Source: Paraferrimonas haliotis (lineage in GTDB: Bacteria; Pseudomonadota; Gammaproteobacteria; Enterobacterales; Shewanellaceae). Taken from it: a stretch of DNA of 64,000 nt. The notes under the pieces were generated by a model, which did not search any database, was not told where the DNA came from, and saw only the letters and a list, made by a program, of their open reading frames with translations. The stretch covers positions 1 to 64,000 of the forward strand of contig NZ_NRRB01000006.1 in assembly GCF_002282895.1 (NCBI RefSeq), in the 5' to 3' direction. Shown piece by piece: positions 39,118 to 48,376 of the stretch. How positions within the stretch are numbered: position 1 is the stretch's first letter; every line of letters begins with the position of its first letter. Made by a program: the position numbers and the translations under genes.

Positions 39118-39837
39118 TTATTCTTCGTCAATGGTACCGCAGAAACGATAGCCTTCACCGTGAATGGTGGCAATGATTTCTGGAGTCTCTGCAACGCTTT
39201 CGAAATGCTTACGAATGCGACGAATAGTAACGTCAACAGTACGGTCATGGGGTTTTAATTCGCGGCCCGTCATCTTCATCAGTAGATCGGCGCGTCCCAA
39301 AATCTTACCTGGGTTTTCAACAAAGTGAAGCATGGCACGAAACTCTGAACGAGGAAGCTTGTAACTATCACCGTTAGGGCTAATGAGCGAGCGACTATTG
39401 ATTTCCAAGGTCCATCCATTAAAGCGGTAAAACTCAACTGAGCTTTTATCTTCGTTATCGCTACCTGTGGTGTTTACACGAGTAAGCAGGTTGCGGGCAC
39501 GAATGGTTAGCTCACGAGGGTTAAATGGTTTGGTGATGTAATCATCGGCACCAATTTCTAAACCTAAAATCTTGTCTACTTCGTTATCGCGACCGGTTAG
39601 GAAGATTAAACCTAGATTGGTTGTTTCACGAAGCTCTCTTGCCAATAACAAGCCGTTTTTACCTGGGAGGTTAATGTCCATAACCACAAGATTGACTTTA
39701 GTTTCAGACAAAGCTCGGTGCATTTCTTCACCGTCATTGGCTTCGGTTACTTGATAACCTTCAGCTTCAAAAATGCTGCGAAGGGTTTTACGTGTTACGG
39801 CTTCATCTTCTACGATCAATATATGTGGGTTTTGCAT
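39118..39837 (-). CDS. arcA: two-component response regulator ArcA
   Basis: 239-residue OmpR-type regulator of the aerobic/anaerobic switch, phosphorylated by ArcB (not in this window). The receiver has Asp54 (VMDINLPG) and Lys in ITKPFNP; the C-terminal winged helix ends HGEGYRFCG. Sequence and length (238 in E. coli) leave little doubt. It is monocistronic, with a long AT-rich upstream region. Confidence 0.98.
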   Translation of the reverse strand: MQNPHILIVEDEAVTRKTLRSIFEAEGYQVTEANDGEEMHRALSETKVNLVVMDINLPGKNGLLLARELRETTNLGLIFLTGRDNEVDKILGLEIGADDYITKPFNPRELTIRARNLLTRVNTTGSDNEDKSSVEFYRFNGWTLEINSRSLISPNGDSYKLPRSEFRAMLHFVENPGKILGRADLLMKMTGRELKPHDRTVDVTIRRIRKHFESVAETPEIIATIHGEGYRFCGTIDEE

Positions 39838-40434
39838 GCTCTCTACCTAATTTCTCTAAAATTCAAGCTAACTGGCTGGTTATAAAGCTCAACCACCAAA
39901 TCTTGGTAGCTTTTATACACTGATTAACTTTAACAATAGCTGAACAAGTCCTAACCTTTGGTGTTTTTATGTAAATTTAATGTGTTACTAGCTGATTTTA
40001 ATGTACAAATCACAGTGCTAACAATTATAACAAAAAATTAACATGCGTACATTTTTAGAGCAGACACCAAGGTTTGACTAAGAATATTACTTGGAGACGA
40101 AGTTTATCGCTTCACCGGTTTGTTAACAAACTGTTTGTAACATCTACTACCTAAGTGTTTGAGCCAGCTCACAAGTATGTGTGAATTTTAGATGCGTATT
40201 TGCTGAATTAATTCAAAGCTACCGTGGCGATGCAAACGGAAACCGTTTTTTTAGATAAAACAGATGCACAACTGGGCTGACAAAATTGACGCCTAAAGGG
40301 ATAAACCTGAATGTTGGTAAGATGTTTTGCACTATAGTTCCTCAGTTGTGAGCGGTGAAACACGCAGATGTAAAACCTCAGTTGCAACTCAATAACAGTT
40401 AAAGTGAGACTTGTTTGAATTTGTTATGTCTGGC
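39838..40434. other. long intergenic region upstream of arcA and lysC
   Basis: About 600 AT-rich bases with no credible open frame. It should contain the leftward arcA promoter and leader. I could not pick a convincing promoter or RNA structure for arcA; an untranslated RNA here cannot be excluded from sequence reading alone. The lysC promoter and riboswitch follow. Confidence 0.5.
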
Positions 40435-40463
40435 TTGACTTACAACAAATGAATCAGTTTACT
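40435..40463 (+). promoter_or_regulatory. candidate lysC promoter
   Basis: TTGACT (40435-40440) and TTTACT (40458-40463) are 17 bp apart. Initiation near 40470 would begin the transcript about 20 bases before the first stem of the lysine aptamer. The -10 is only a partial match. Confidence 0.5.
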
Positions 40464-40488
40464 GGCAGAGCCATTGTCATTTGGCACA

Positions 40489-40658
40489 CAGAAGAGGTGC
40501 GAAACTAAGGTAATGCAGCTAAGGAGCTAATTCCGAAGAGGCTGCATGAGGGAAGTTGTCGCCGAGGTTACTTAGATGATTAGCTGTCAAGGTTACCGGT
40601 CGTTATGGGTTGAAGCCTAACGACTGTCACTTTATTAGTATTAAGTGGAGAGCTTCTG
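40489..40658 (+). ncRNA. lysine riboswitch aptamer (L box)
   Basis: About 170 nt with the conserved lysine-aptamer elements in order: AGAAGAGGTGCG (40490-40501), GAGGG (40548-40552), TCGCCGAGG (40559-40567), CTGTCAC (40624-40630) and GTGGAGAGC (40645-40653). The closing stem P1 pairs CAGAAG (40489-40494) with CTTCTG (40653-40658). The CTGTCAC...GTGGAGAGC ending matches the Thermotoga aptamer as I remember it. It precedes lysC by 63 bases and should switch its expression off when lysine is plentiful. Confidence 0.93.
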
Positions 40659-40714
40659 GAAATCGCTGCACGCCGTTGCAGTAGAACGCCAGACTCTTCG
40701 AACGAAGTTCGGAG
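40647..40714 (+). promoter_or_regulatory. lysC riboswitch expression platform (SD sequestor/anti-sequestor)
   Basis: CTTCGAAC (40696-40703) pairs with GTTCGGAG (40707-40714) around a GAA loop and buries the lysC Shine-Dalgarno GGAG (40711-40714). Alternatively GGAGAG (40647-40652) plus TCTGG (40655-40659) can pair with CTCTTC (40694-40699) and CCAGA (40689-40693). That breaks both P1 and the sequestor, freeing the ribosome site. It is a translational OFF switch by inference; there is no T tract for a terminator. Confidence 0.7.
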
Positions 40715-40721
40715 CAAATTA

Positions 40722-42071
40722 ATGAATGTTTCAGTCGCCAAATTTGGCGGTACCTCAGTTGCCAACTTTGAAGCCATGCAACGTTGTGCTGATATTGTAT
40801 TGGCCGATAACAGTATTAGAGTCGTAGTGGTCAGTGCATCCAGTGGGGTCACCAACTTATTGGTGGAGTTAGCGAATGGCCAACAAAGTTCAGCTCAACG
40901 ACTCGACGCTCTGCAAGCCATAAACACCATTCAGCAACAGATTCTAACAGCACTAGGAACCCCCGAATCGGTGGCCGCCAGTTTATCTCAAAACCTAGAG
41001 CTAATGCAGCAGCTTGCTGATGCCATTGCGCTTAGACCCAGCATTGAAACCAGTGAGCGGATTTTATCTTTGGGTGAAGCCTGCTCGTCGTTGCTGTTTG
41101 CCGAAGTCCTGCGTCAAAAGGGCGCTACAGCCCAGCAATTTGATGCGAAAAGCGTCATGCGTACCGACAGTTTATTTGGTCGAGCCAATATTCAACTTGA
41201 ACAAGTTAAGCAACTGGTAGAGGCAAAAATGCAACCCTTGCTCAGCGACAGCATTGTGGTAACACAAGGGTTTGTAGGCGCAGATGAGCATGGCAATACT
41301 ACAACCCTTGGTCGCGGCGGAAGTGATTACAGCGCAGCCATTTTTGCTGAGGCATTAAAAGCCGATAATTTACAAATTTGGACCGATGTCGCCGGTATTT
41401 ACACCACGGATCCGCGCATGGCGGCTAACGCTCGTGTTATTCGAGAGATTACCTTTAATGAGGCGGCGGAAATGGCGACTTTTGGCGCTAAAGTGCTTCA
41501 CCCCGCAACCATAGTGCCGGCGGTGCGCCAAGGCATCGATGTGTTCGTGGGGTCGAGTCGCGATCCGTCTGCGGGCGGTACCTGGATTCGCGATAGAGCG
41601 CAAGCAGACCCAACCTATAGAGCTCTAGCGGTTCGTAAAAATCAAACCTTGTTAACTTGCCACAGCCTCAATATGTTGCACGCTCAAGGCTTCTTAGCGG
41701 AGCTGTTTGCGGTTTTGGCCAAACACCACATCAGTGTTGACTTGATTACCACATCTGAAGTGTCTGTAGCCTTAACGCTTGATACTACTGGCTCGAGCTC
41801 TGCGGGAGACAATTTGGTACAGCCGCAGCTACTCGCGGATTTAGAGCCCTTGTGCGATGTTACCGTAGAACAAGATTTAGCCCTTATAGGAATCATCGGC
41901 AATCGCATTGCCAGTACTGCAGGGGTATGCGCTAAGGTATTTGGACTGATAAAGGACCAGAACGTGCGCTTAATCTGCCAAGGTGCCAGCCCACATAATG
42001 TTTGCTTTTTAGTGGAGCAACAACAGTTAGAGACTGTGGTACAGTCACTTCATCACGCGTTATTTGAGTAG
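40722..42071 (+). CDS. lysC: lysine-sensitive aspartokinase III
   Basis: 449-residue aspartate kinase, the first step from aspartate to lysine, threonine and methionine. KFGGTS is at residues 7-12; C-terminal tandem ACT domains (about 310-449) should bind lysine. Length equals E. coli LysC (449). Expression is controlled by the lysine riboswitch upstream, so it is regulated at both RNA and enzyme level. The next gene starts 8 bases after its stop. Confidence 0.97.
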   Translation: MNVSVAKFGGTSVANFEAMQRCADIVLADNSIRVVVVSASSGVTNLLVELANGQQSSAQRLDALQAINTIQQQILTALGTPESVAASLSQNLELMQQLADAIALRPSIETSERILSLGEACSSLLFAEVLRQKGATAQQFDAKSVMRTDSLFGRANIQLEQVKQLVEAKMQPLLSDSIVVTQGFVGADEHGNTTTLGRGGSDYSAAIFAEALKADNLQIWTDVAGIYTTDPRMAANARVIREITFNEAAEMATFGAKVLHPATIVPAVRQGIDVFVGSSRDPSAGGTWIRDRAQADPTYRALAVRKNQTLLTCHSLNMLHAQGFLAELFAVLAKHHISVDLITTSEVSVALTLDTTGSSSAGDNLVQPQLLADLEPLCDVTVEQDLALIGIIGNRIASTAGVCAKVFGLIKDQNVRLICQGASPHNVCFLVEQQQLETVVQSLHHALFE

Positions 42072-42079
42072 GAGTGTAG

Positions 42080-43180
42080 GTGCTTTCTATAGAAACCATA
42101 CAAGTAGGCGAATTGGCTACAGGCCAAGCGTTAACTGTGCCAATATACCGATATCATCAAGGGCGACTTGGTCCAAAGGTGTATCTGCAAGCGAATGTGC
42201 ATGGTGCCGAAGTTCAAGGTAACGCAGTGCTGTTACAGTTGTTGGAGCGCCTAAAGTCTTGCACCTTGAATGGAGAAGTAACCATTGTTGCACTGGCAAA
42301 TCCTATGGGTATCAACCAAAAAAGCGGGGAGTTTACTCTTGGGCGATTTGATCCCATCACAGGTGTTAACTGGAATCGCCAATACCTGGGCAATCATATC
42401 GACGTACAACATTGGCTTAAGCAACAATCGCTCAATGACATTGAAGCCGTCTATCGCGACTTTCGAGAACTCTTAGTCGAGGAAACTCATGCCGCACTGC
42501 AGTCTTCATGGGGACTGACAACAGGGCAGCATTTATGCTACCGACTGCAGGCATTGGCTCAACAGCACGACTTGGTTATCGATTTGCATACTGGGCCCAA
42601 GTCAACTCGACATTTATATTGCCCTAAGGTGCTGGCGGACGCGGCCTCTACCTTTAATATTGGTTGCGTATTAATGATGCCAAACGAGTTTTCCGGAGCT
42701 ATGGATGAGGCCTGTTTCCATCCGTGGTGGCAACTGAAACAGTTGTTAAGTCAACAAGGCATTGATGCACCGATGGCGGTTGAGGCCTTCACGCTGGAGC
42801 TTGGCAGCCAGGAGCTTATCGATTTAAAGGCCGCCGATGACGATGCTCTTGGCATTCTCAGCTATCTGAAATACAAGCAGGTTATTGACGATGACATTCA
42901 GCCGGAGCGCATGACTCGATACGCCTGTGAATTAAAAGACTATCGAAAACTGCACGCGCCGAAAGGGGCCATGGTGGAATATCATGCAACGCTTGGAGTG
43001 CCTCATAAACAAGGCCAGGTGTTGGCAAAGCTGCTGTCCATGGAAAACCTAAATGAGCAACCAGCAATCACTGAGCTGCACGCCCCTGCTGATGCGATTC
43101 CGGTGCTACATTTTGCCTCAGCAGCAGTGCATCAGGGAACCGAGCTGTTTAAGCTCATGACCAATTACTACGAAATTTAG
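42080..43180 (+). CDS. succinylglutamate desuccinylase/aspartoacylase family protein
   Basis: 366-residue M14-like zinc deacylase. The ligands are His41 and Glu44 (NVHGAEVQGN) and His170 (DLHTGPKSTRH). Family members remove acyl groups from N-acyl amino acids or act on related amides; the substrate here is unknown. The start is GTG at 42080; its Shine-Dalgarno TAGGAG (42069-42074) includes the lysC stop codon, so it is translationally coupled to lysC and probably under the same lysine control. A terminator follows. Confidence 0.85.
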   Translation: MLSIETIQVGELATGQALTVPIYRYHQGRLGPKVYLQANVHGAEVQGNAVLLQLLERLKSCTLNGEVTIVALANPMGINQKSGEFTLGRFDPITGVNWNRQYLGNHIDVQHWLKQQSLNDIEAVYRDFRELLVEETHAALQSSWGLTTGQHLCYRLQALAQQHDLVIDLHTGPKSTRHLYCPKVLADAASTFNIGCVLMMPNEFSGAMDEACFHPWWQLKQLLSQQGIDAPMAVEAFTLELGSQELIDLKAADDDALGILSYLKYKQVIDDDIQPERMTRYACELKDYRKLHAPKGAMVEYHATLGVPHKQGQVLAKLLSMENLNEQPAITELHAPADAIPVLHFASAAVHQGTELFKLMTNYYEI

Positions 43181-43190
43181 CAGAGCAAAT

Positions 43191-43220
43191 AAAAAAGCCA
43201 ACCGTAGGGTTGGCTTTTTA
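43191..43220. terminator. bidirectional terminator, copy 1 of a shared stem
   Basis: AGCCAACC (43196-43203) pairs with GGTTGGCT (43208-43215) around a GTAG loop, with A and T runs outside. It ends both the M14 gene and the convergent TonB-dependent receptor gene. The same stem recurs at 48341-48360. Confidence 0.9.
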
Positions 43221-43236
43221 TTAAGGGCTTATTTAC

Positions 43237-46026
43237 TTAGAAGCGATAGGTTACTTCCGCTTTATACGCCGCTCCTACAGCTGCTCCAGGATATGCAAAG
43301 ATGTTGTAGTATGGCCAACTGGTTTGGCTCTCATCTTGCGGTGGACGCTCATCAAAGATGTTTGTACCGATGAGGCTAGCAGAGAAGTTATCAGTAAAGA
43401 AGTAGGTCGCGGTTGCATTAAAGGTTGTATAAGGTGCAACACGAGATACTCGGGTGATTTCTCCGTTTTCATCGTAGTTTTCATCAGGCTGAGTGTTCAT
43501 CGGAGTAGTGCCGATGCGATTCATGAACAGGTTCAATGCGACTTTTTCGTATTGATAACCAATGCGAGCGTTCAACTTTGAGCGAGGCTCATCGTTATAA
43601 TAAGCATCGCGGATTTCTTCAAAATCACTTTCGGCTGTTGCTTGATATTTAGTGCTTAGAATGTGGGTGTAGTTAACACCGAATATCAAATCGCCAACTT
43701 CCGTTTCGTGTCGATAGTTCATGCTCGCATCAATACCGCTTTGCTCGTACTGCGAACGGTTAATTGGAGAAATATCTACGTTCTCCAATTCGCCATCTTG
43801 CGGACCACCGCTAACACGAGTGATTTTTGAATCCGCAATTTGACAGTCACCACTGCTAGGATCTCGACCGCCATAGGTACATTCGTATTGGTCATCAAGT
43901 AGGCCTTGGACACTCTCATCGCCAACAATATCTTTCAGGTTAATACGATACCAATCAAGAGTGAAATCAAGCTCCTGTGTAGGGGCGATAACGATCCCGA
44001 CGTTGTAGTTGCGGCCTTTTTCTTCACTAAGCTCAGTAGAGCCGGAACGAGAGCCTTGAGTGGTTTCTGCGTCACAGAAAGCCGGTGTTGGCAAGAAGCC
44101 CGTACCGCCGCCAGCCTCATAATCGGCCCGACACTTGGTGTAGTCACGGACTGAGGTGAAGAACCCAGAGTCACCGGCAAACACATAGTGCATATCTGGG
44201 GCTCTAAAGCTCTCACTGTAGCCAGCACGAAGCATGACTTCTTCAATGGGGCGATAGGTCAACTTCGCTTGTGGTGTAAAGCGTCCACCAACCTCAGTCG
44301 TGTCGTCGTCGTACTTATCGTAACGACCGGCTAAGTTAAGTTCGAGCCCATCGATAATGGGAACCAAAAACTCTAATCCACCAGCATAACGTGAACGATC
44401 ACCGCCACCTTGAGTACCTGTTAAGCCGTACCAACCCATTCCGGTATCATTTAAGGTTCTATCGTCTTGAGTAAGGGTATAGCCCTGGCGGTTGTATTCC
44501 AAAATAGCGGCAAACTGGATAGCGCCCGCGGGTAAGTCAAACAGATCACCGGTTAGCTTAGCGTTGGCAGTACGGTTGTAAGAATCGGCAACAATGAGTT
44601 GTTGTCCGACCATGTCGGCCGCTACGTCAGCAGTAATTGGATCATAAAGACCCAGCTTACCGGCGCCGTCAGGTAAGCCAAAGGCTACGCTTCCTTCACC
44701 AATGAAGTACTCGTATGCTTTTTCTTCCTTAATCCAATCACGTTTACTTTCGTAATCGTAACGGCTTTCTGTATAAGCTACTTCATATTCGTAGTCACCG
44801 AAGATTGAACCGCGAATACCGGCGGTCACGTTGAAGACATCTTCGTTGTATACTGACTTCTTATCGCCTAATTCATTGGGGGCGAAAATGCGTTGTAACA
44901 ACTTGTAGTCGTAGACTTCAAAGCCTGGACCAAACCATTGATCAAGGTTACCAGAGCCATCGGCTTCGAAACTCACCACATCTTCCGAGACAAAGTGGCG
45001 GAAACCACGCAGTTTATTTTCCAGCTTTTGGTACATAATGTCGGTAAACAACTGGTGGTTGTCCGTTAGATCATACTTACCAGAGATATAAGCTGAGTAG
45101 GTTTCGCGCTCGTTTTGAATGGTTTCGTCACCGGTAGCATCGAAACCACAGTAATAACCGCTTCCGGAGCGAAATGCATACTCGTAGCCGGATTGACTAT
45201 CGAGACATTTTTGTTCACCGGGATCGCGATAAACACCCGCAACCCTATCCAACTCTAAAATACCACGAGTTAAGTAATCAACACCTGCAGGACCATCGTC
45301 AATGGAGTCCAACCAATCGCGGTCTTTACCAAAAATAGGATCTTGTTTGAAATACTCTAGCGCTGCTGAAACCGAGTAGCGTTCACCCACCGAACCCGTC
45401 ACAATTTGTAAGCGCTTTTCATCGCCGCCGCCGTCTTTAGTGGTGCCGTAGAGTGCAGAAACCGTGGTGTCATCAATATCGTCTTTTAAAATAATGTTGA
45501 TAACGCCGGATACAGCATCGGAACCATAAATCGCAGAAGCACCGTCTGCTACCACTTCAATTCGATCGATAGCGGCAAATGGGATGGAGTTGAGGTTTAC
45601 GAAGTTACTTTGACCGTTATATGGAGTCGGGTTCTCAGCAATTCGGCGGCCATTAACCAGCACCAAGGTATAACCAGGACCAAAGCCACGTAAGCTGATA
45701 ACGTCAGCCGCGGGCGTGAAACCACCTTGTGAACCAAACTCATTACCTTGAACGGTACCGGTATTTTGAGATAAAGAGCTCAATGCGTCGTAAGCGGTTG
45801 CAAAACCGTTCGCTTTCATGTCTTCGTCGGTAATCACGGTAATAGGAGAAGGGCCTTCAATACTGGTTCGTTTAATGTTGGAACCGGTAACCGTAATGCG
45901 TTCGACTTCTTCTTTTTGCTCCTCATCCGCATCTCCCTCAGCTGCGAATGGTGTGGCTGAAAAACCAATAGAGCCAGCCAGCAAGGCGAAACTAATAGCC
46001 TTACTAAGCTTATTTGTGTTCATCAT
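43237..46026 (-). CDS. TonB-dependent receptor 1
   Basis: 929-residue outer-membrane receptor for TonB-driven uptake. A signal peptide (to about PFAAE, residue 30), an acidic linker, a TonB-box-like VERITVTG (41-48), a plug domain (about 55-185) and a large beta-barrel ending in YRF are seen. Its plug is about 95% identical by eye to that of the receptor at 48377-51163, while barrel loops differ. The substrate is unknown; the adjacent divergent S9 peptidase suggests peptides. GGGAA precedes the ATG. Confidence 0.93.
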   Translation of the reverse strand: MMNTNKLSKAISFALLAGSIGFSATPFAAEGDADEEQKEEVERITVTGSNIKRTSIEGPSPITVITDEDMKANGFATAYDALSSLSQNTGTVQGNEFGSQGGFTPAADVISLRGFGPGYTLVLVNGRRIAENPTPYNGQSNFVNLNSIPFAAIDRIEVVADGASAIYGSDAVSGVINIILKDDIDDTTVSALYGTTKDGGGDEKRLQIVTGSVGERYSVSAALEYFKQDPIFGKDRDWLDSIDDGPAGVDYLTRGILELDRVAGVYRDPGEQKCLDSQSGYEYAFRSGSGYYCGFDATGDETIQNERETYSAYISGKYDLTDNHQLFTDIMYQKLENKLRGFRHFVSEDVVSFEADGSGNLDQWFGPGFEVYDYKLLQRIFAPNELGDKKSVYNEDVFNVTAGIRGSIFGDYEYEVAYTESRYDYESKRDWIKEEKAYEYFIGEGSVAFGLPDGAGKLGLYDPITADVAADMVGQQLIVADSYNRTANAKLTGDLFDLPAGAIQFAAILEYNRQGYTLTQDDRTLNDTGMGWYGLTGTQGGGDRSRYAGGLEFLVPIIDGLELNLAGRYDKYDDDTTEVGGRFTPQAKLTYRPIEEVMLRAGYSESFRAPDMHYVFAGDSGFFTSVRDYTKCRADYEAGGGTGFLPTPAFCDAETTQGSRSGSTELSEEKGRNYNVGIVIAPTQELDFTLDWYRINLKDIVGDESVQGLLDDQYECTYGGRDPSSGDCQIADSKITRVSGGPQDGELENVDISPINRSQYEQSGIDASMNYRHETEVGDLIFGVNYTHILSTKYQATAESDFEEIRDAYYNDEPRSKLNARIGYQYEKVALNLFMNRIGTTPMNTQPDENYDENGEITRVSRVAPYTTFNATATYFFTDNFSASLIGTNIFDERPPQDESQTSWPYYNIFAYPGAAVGAAYKAEVTYRF

Positions 46027-46335
46027 AATGTATTCCCAAAATCTAATGCGATTGCAAACAATCTTTTTTATTTTTTTGAGTAAGACACCAGTACTGCAAT
46101 GCTCAAGTGCAACAACTAACTCTGCTAAATTAGCACTTGCTAACTTATCAAGTTATCAAAGTGTTGTGAATATGTTAATTTCAAAGAATGGGCATAGTGT
46201 GACGAGTTAGTGATTTTACGCCAAATTACTGCTTTTTTTGCGTTAGTTCTGTGCTTCTTTCTGTGAATTGAGAATAACTTGTTATAATTTATGGGCTTAC
46301 TAGGAAAGTAAGAAGTAGCATGCAAAGAGGATATT
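46027..46335. other. divergent promoter region of receptor 1 and S9 peptidase
   Basis: 309 AT-rich bases with no credible gene. It separates two divergently read, probably functionally linked genes and so should contain both promoters and any shared operator. I found no clear palindromic operator. Confidence 0.5.
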
Positions 46336-48309
46336 ATGATTAGAATGCTTTTCACGGCGTTGTTGTTGGCACTATTCAGTTTGCCGGCGGCCGCTCAAAC
46401 AGCGCTATCTGATTTCGCTAAACACCCCATGTTTAGTGGCATTAAAATTTCACCGTCTGGCGATTATTACGCCGCTAAATACCCCCAAGGCGATGAAGAT
46501 TTTCTCGCCATCATGAGCGCCAAAGACTTCAAGATTTTGTGTCGATTCACTTTAGAAGATAAACAAAGTGTCGGATCGTTTTACTGGGCGAGTGATGAGC
46601 GCGTGGTGTTCAATGAAATACAAAAATATGGTCAATACGCTCAACCGTTTTTGTCGGGCAACCTATACGCTGGAAATGCTGATTGCTCGCAACGCAAAGT
46701 GATTTTTGGGCCAAAATCGAAAGAGCAACAAGCGGCTGTAGCGAGTATCGTCGATTTGATGATAGAAGATGATAAAAACATATTGATTAGCAGTAATTTT
46801 GCGCGACGTCAGTACGCTAATCTTTATCGTTTAGACACCTTCAGTGGACGCCTTAAGCTGGTAGAGAAAGCAGACTTTGCCAATGCAAGCTTAACTCTGG
46901 ATCATGAACGTAAGCCTTTGATAGCGACAGTGGCGCAGCGAAAACGAAGCGGTATAACCAGAGCGAGATCAACTGGTGAGGTGACCACCTACTACCGAGC
47001 ATCGATGAAAGATGACTGGAAAGAGGTTGCTGAAGTTGATCAAAGTAACGAGGCAGAACGGGCGTCAATGCAGGTTTTCGGATTTATAGAAGACAACAGC
47101 AGCCTGTTAGTGGGTAAGAACGATAAACAACCTCAGCGCGGCCTATTCGAATTAGACCCCAAAACCGGCAAGACAAGCTTGCTTTATCAAAATCAGCGGG
47201 TTGATGCGTCTCCGCAATGGCGCGGATTGGTGGATCCTGAAACTGGCTATCGAATGTCTGTTCCGGTTGGTGCACGCATTAATGACGGCTACCCAGAAAC
47301 CATTTTCTTTGATGAAAACAGTGCTTACGCCAAAGAATATCGAAGCTTAGAAGCGGCGTTTCCTAAGCATCGAGTATCAATTGCATCGAGCACCAAAGAC
47401 GATAGCATTTGGATAATTCGAGTCAGTTCTGACGTTAACCCTGGCGAGTATTACAAATACGACCGACAACAGAACAAATTGAGCTTTTTGCTGAAACCCT
47501 ATCCTTGGCTAGACAAAAAGCAAATGTCAGAAATGACCCCGGTTGATATCACTGCTCGAGATGGCTTGCTGATGCAAGGGTATTTAACTATTCCTAAGGG
47601 GAGCGATGGCAAAAACCTGCCGCTGATTATTCATCCCCATGGTGGCCCGTATGGTCCTCGAGACTATTGGGGCTATAACCCGGAAGTTCAAGTCATGGCA
47701 TCTCGAGGCTATGCGGTGTTGCAAGTCAACTTTCGTGGTTCAGGTGGCTATGGCCGAGAATTTCAAAACATTGGTTTTGGCGAGTGGGGCCTTAAAATGC
47801 AAGACGATTTGACCGATGCCACTCTTTGGGCCATTGAGCAGGGCATTGCCGATAAAGATCGTATTTGCATTTCAGGTGCGAGTTATGGCGGTTACGCGGC
47901 ATTGCAAGGGGTTGTTCGAGAGCCGGATTTGTATCAGTGCGCGGTTGGGTACGTTGGCGTTTACGATTTACCGCTAATGCTGGAGGAGGGTAATGTTGCA
48001 GAACGATTGGACTGGGGGCCTAAATACCTTGAAAAAGCCTTTGGTACAGACAAAGCCCATATGAAAGCCATTTCTCCGGTATATCATGTTGATAAAATTA
48101 AGGCGCCTGTGTTTATCGTACATGGAGGCAAGGACTTACAAGCGCATTATGAAAACGCTTACCGACTTCGAGATGCTCTGGAAAAAGCAGGTAAAGAGTA
48201 CGAGTGGATGTTTAAGCGTACAGAAGGGCATGGTTTTTACGATGAAACTAACCGCGCCGAATACTTTGAAGCGATTATTAAGTTCTTTGATAAACACATA
48301 GGCAAGTAA
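46336..48309 (+). CDS. secreted S9-family peptidase, between TonB receptors
   Basis: 657-residue serine peptidase. The signal peptide ends near PAAAQ (about residue 21). A propeller-like region is followed by the hydrolase domain with Ser516 (GASYGGY), Asp600 (HGGKDLQ) and His632 (EGHGFY). It is a paralogue of the enzyme at 3323-5236: both mature proteins begin with a DFxxHPxF...KISPxG block. The Asp-loop residues after the acid differ (DLQAH versus DERAP). Flanked by two paralogous TonB receptors; likely produces or processes peptides they import. GAGG precedes the ATG. Confidence 0.9.
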   Translation: MIRMLFTALLLALFSLPAAAQTALSDFAKHPMFSGIKISPSGDYYAAKYPQGDEDFLAIMSAKDFKILCRFTLEDKQSVGSFYWASDERVVFNEIQKYGQYAQPFLSGNLYAGNADCSQRKVIFGPKSKEQQAAVASIVDLMIEDDKNILISSNFARRQYANLYRLDTFSGRLKLVEKADFANASLTLDHERKPLIATVAQRKRSGITRARSTGEVTTYYRASMKDDWKEVAEVDQSNEAERASMQVFGFIEDNSSLLVGKNDKQPQRGLFELDPKTGKTSLLYQNQRVDASPQWRGLVDPETGYRMSVPVGARINDGYPETIFFDENSAYAKEYRSLEAAFPKHRVSIASSTKDDSIWIIRVSSDVNPGEYYKYDRQQNKLSFLLKPYPWLDKKQMSEMTPVDITARDGLLMQGYLTIPKGSDGKNLPLIIHPHGGPYGPRDYWGYNPEVQVMASRGYAVLQVNFRGSGGYGREFQNIGFGEWGLKMQDDLTDATLWAIEQGIADKDRICISGASYGGYAALQGVVREPDLYQCAVGYVGVYDLPLMLEEGNVAERLDWGPKYLEKAFGTDKAHMKAISPVYHVDKIKAPVFIVHGGKDLQAHYENAYRLRDALEKAGKEYEWMFKRTEGHGFYDETNRAEYFEAIIKFFDKHIGK

Positions 48310-48334
48310 TTCCGTTTAACGGTTTAGTCGCCAT

Positions 48335-48364
48335 AAAAAAAGCCAACCGCGAGGTTGGCTTTTT
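48335..48364. terminator. bidirectional terminator, copy 2 of a shared stem
   Basis: AGCCAACC (48341-48348) pairs with GGTTGGCT (48353-48360) around a GCGA loop, with A and T runs outside. The stem is identical to that at 43196-43215. It ends the S9 gene and the convergent second receptor gene. Confidence 0.9.
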
Positions 48365-48376
48365 AGGTTTAACCGA

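Noticed and set aside
39838-40434. Possible small RNA gene upstream of arcA
   Set aside because: Long AT-rich region, but I found no terminator hairpin with a T tract or convincing promoter pair to support an RNA call.
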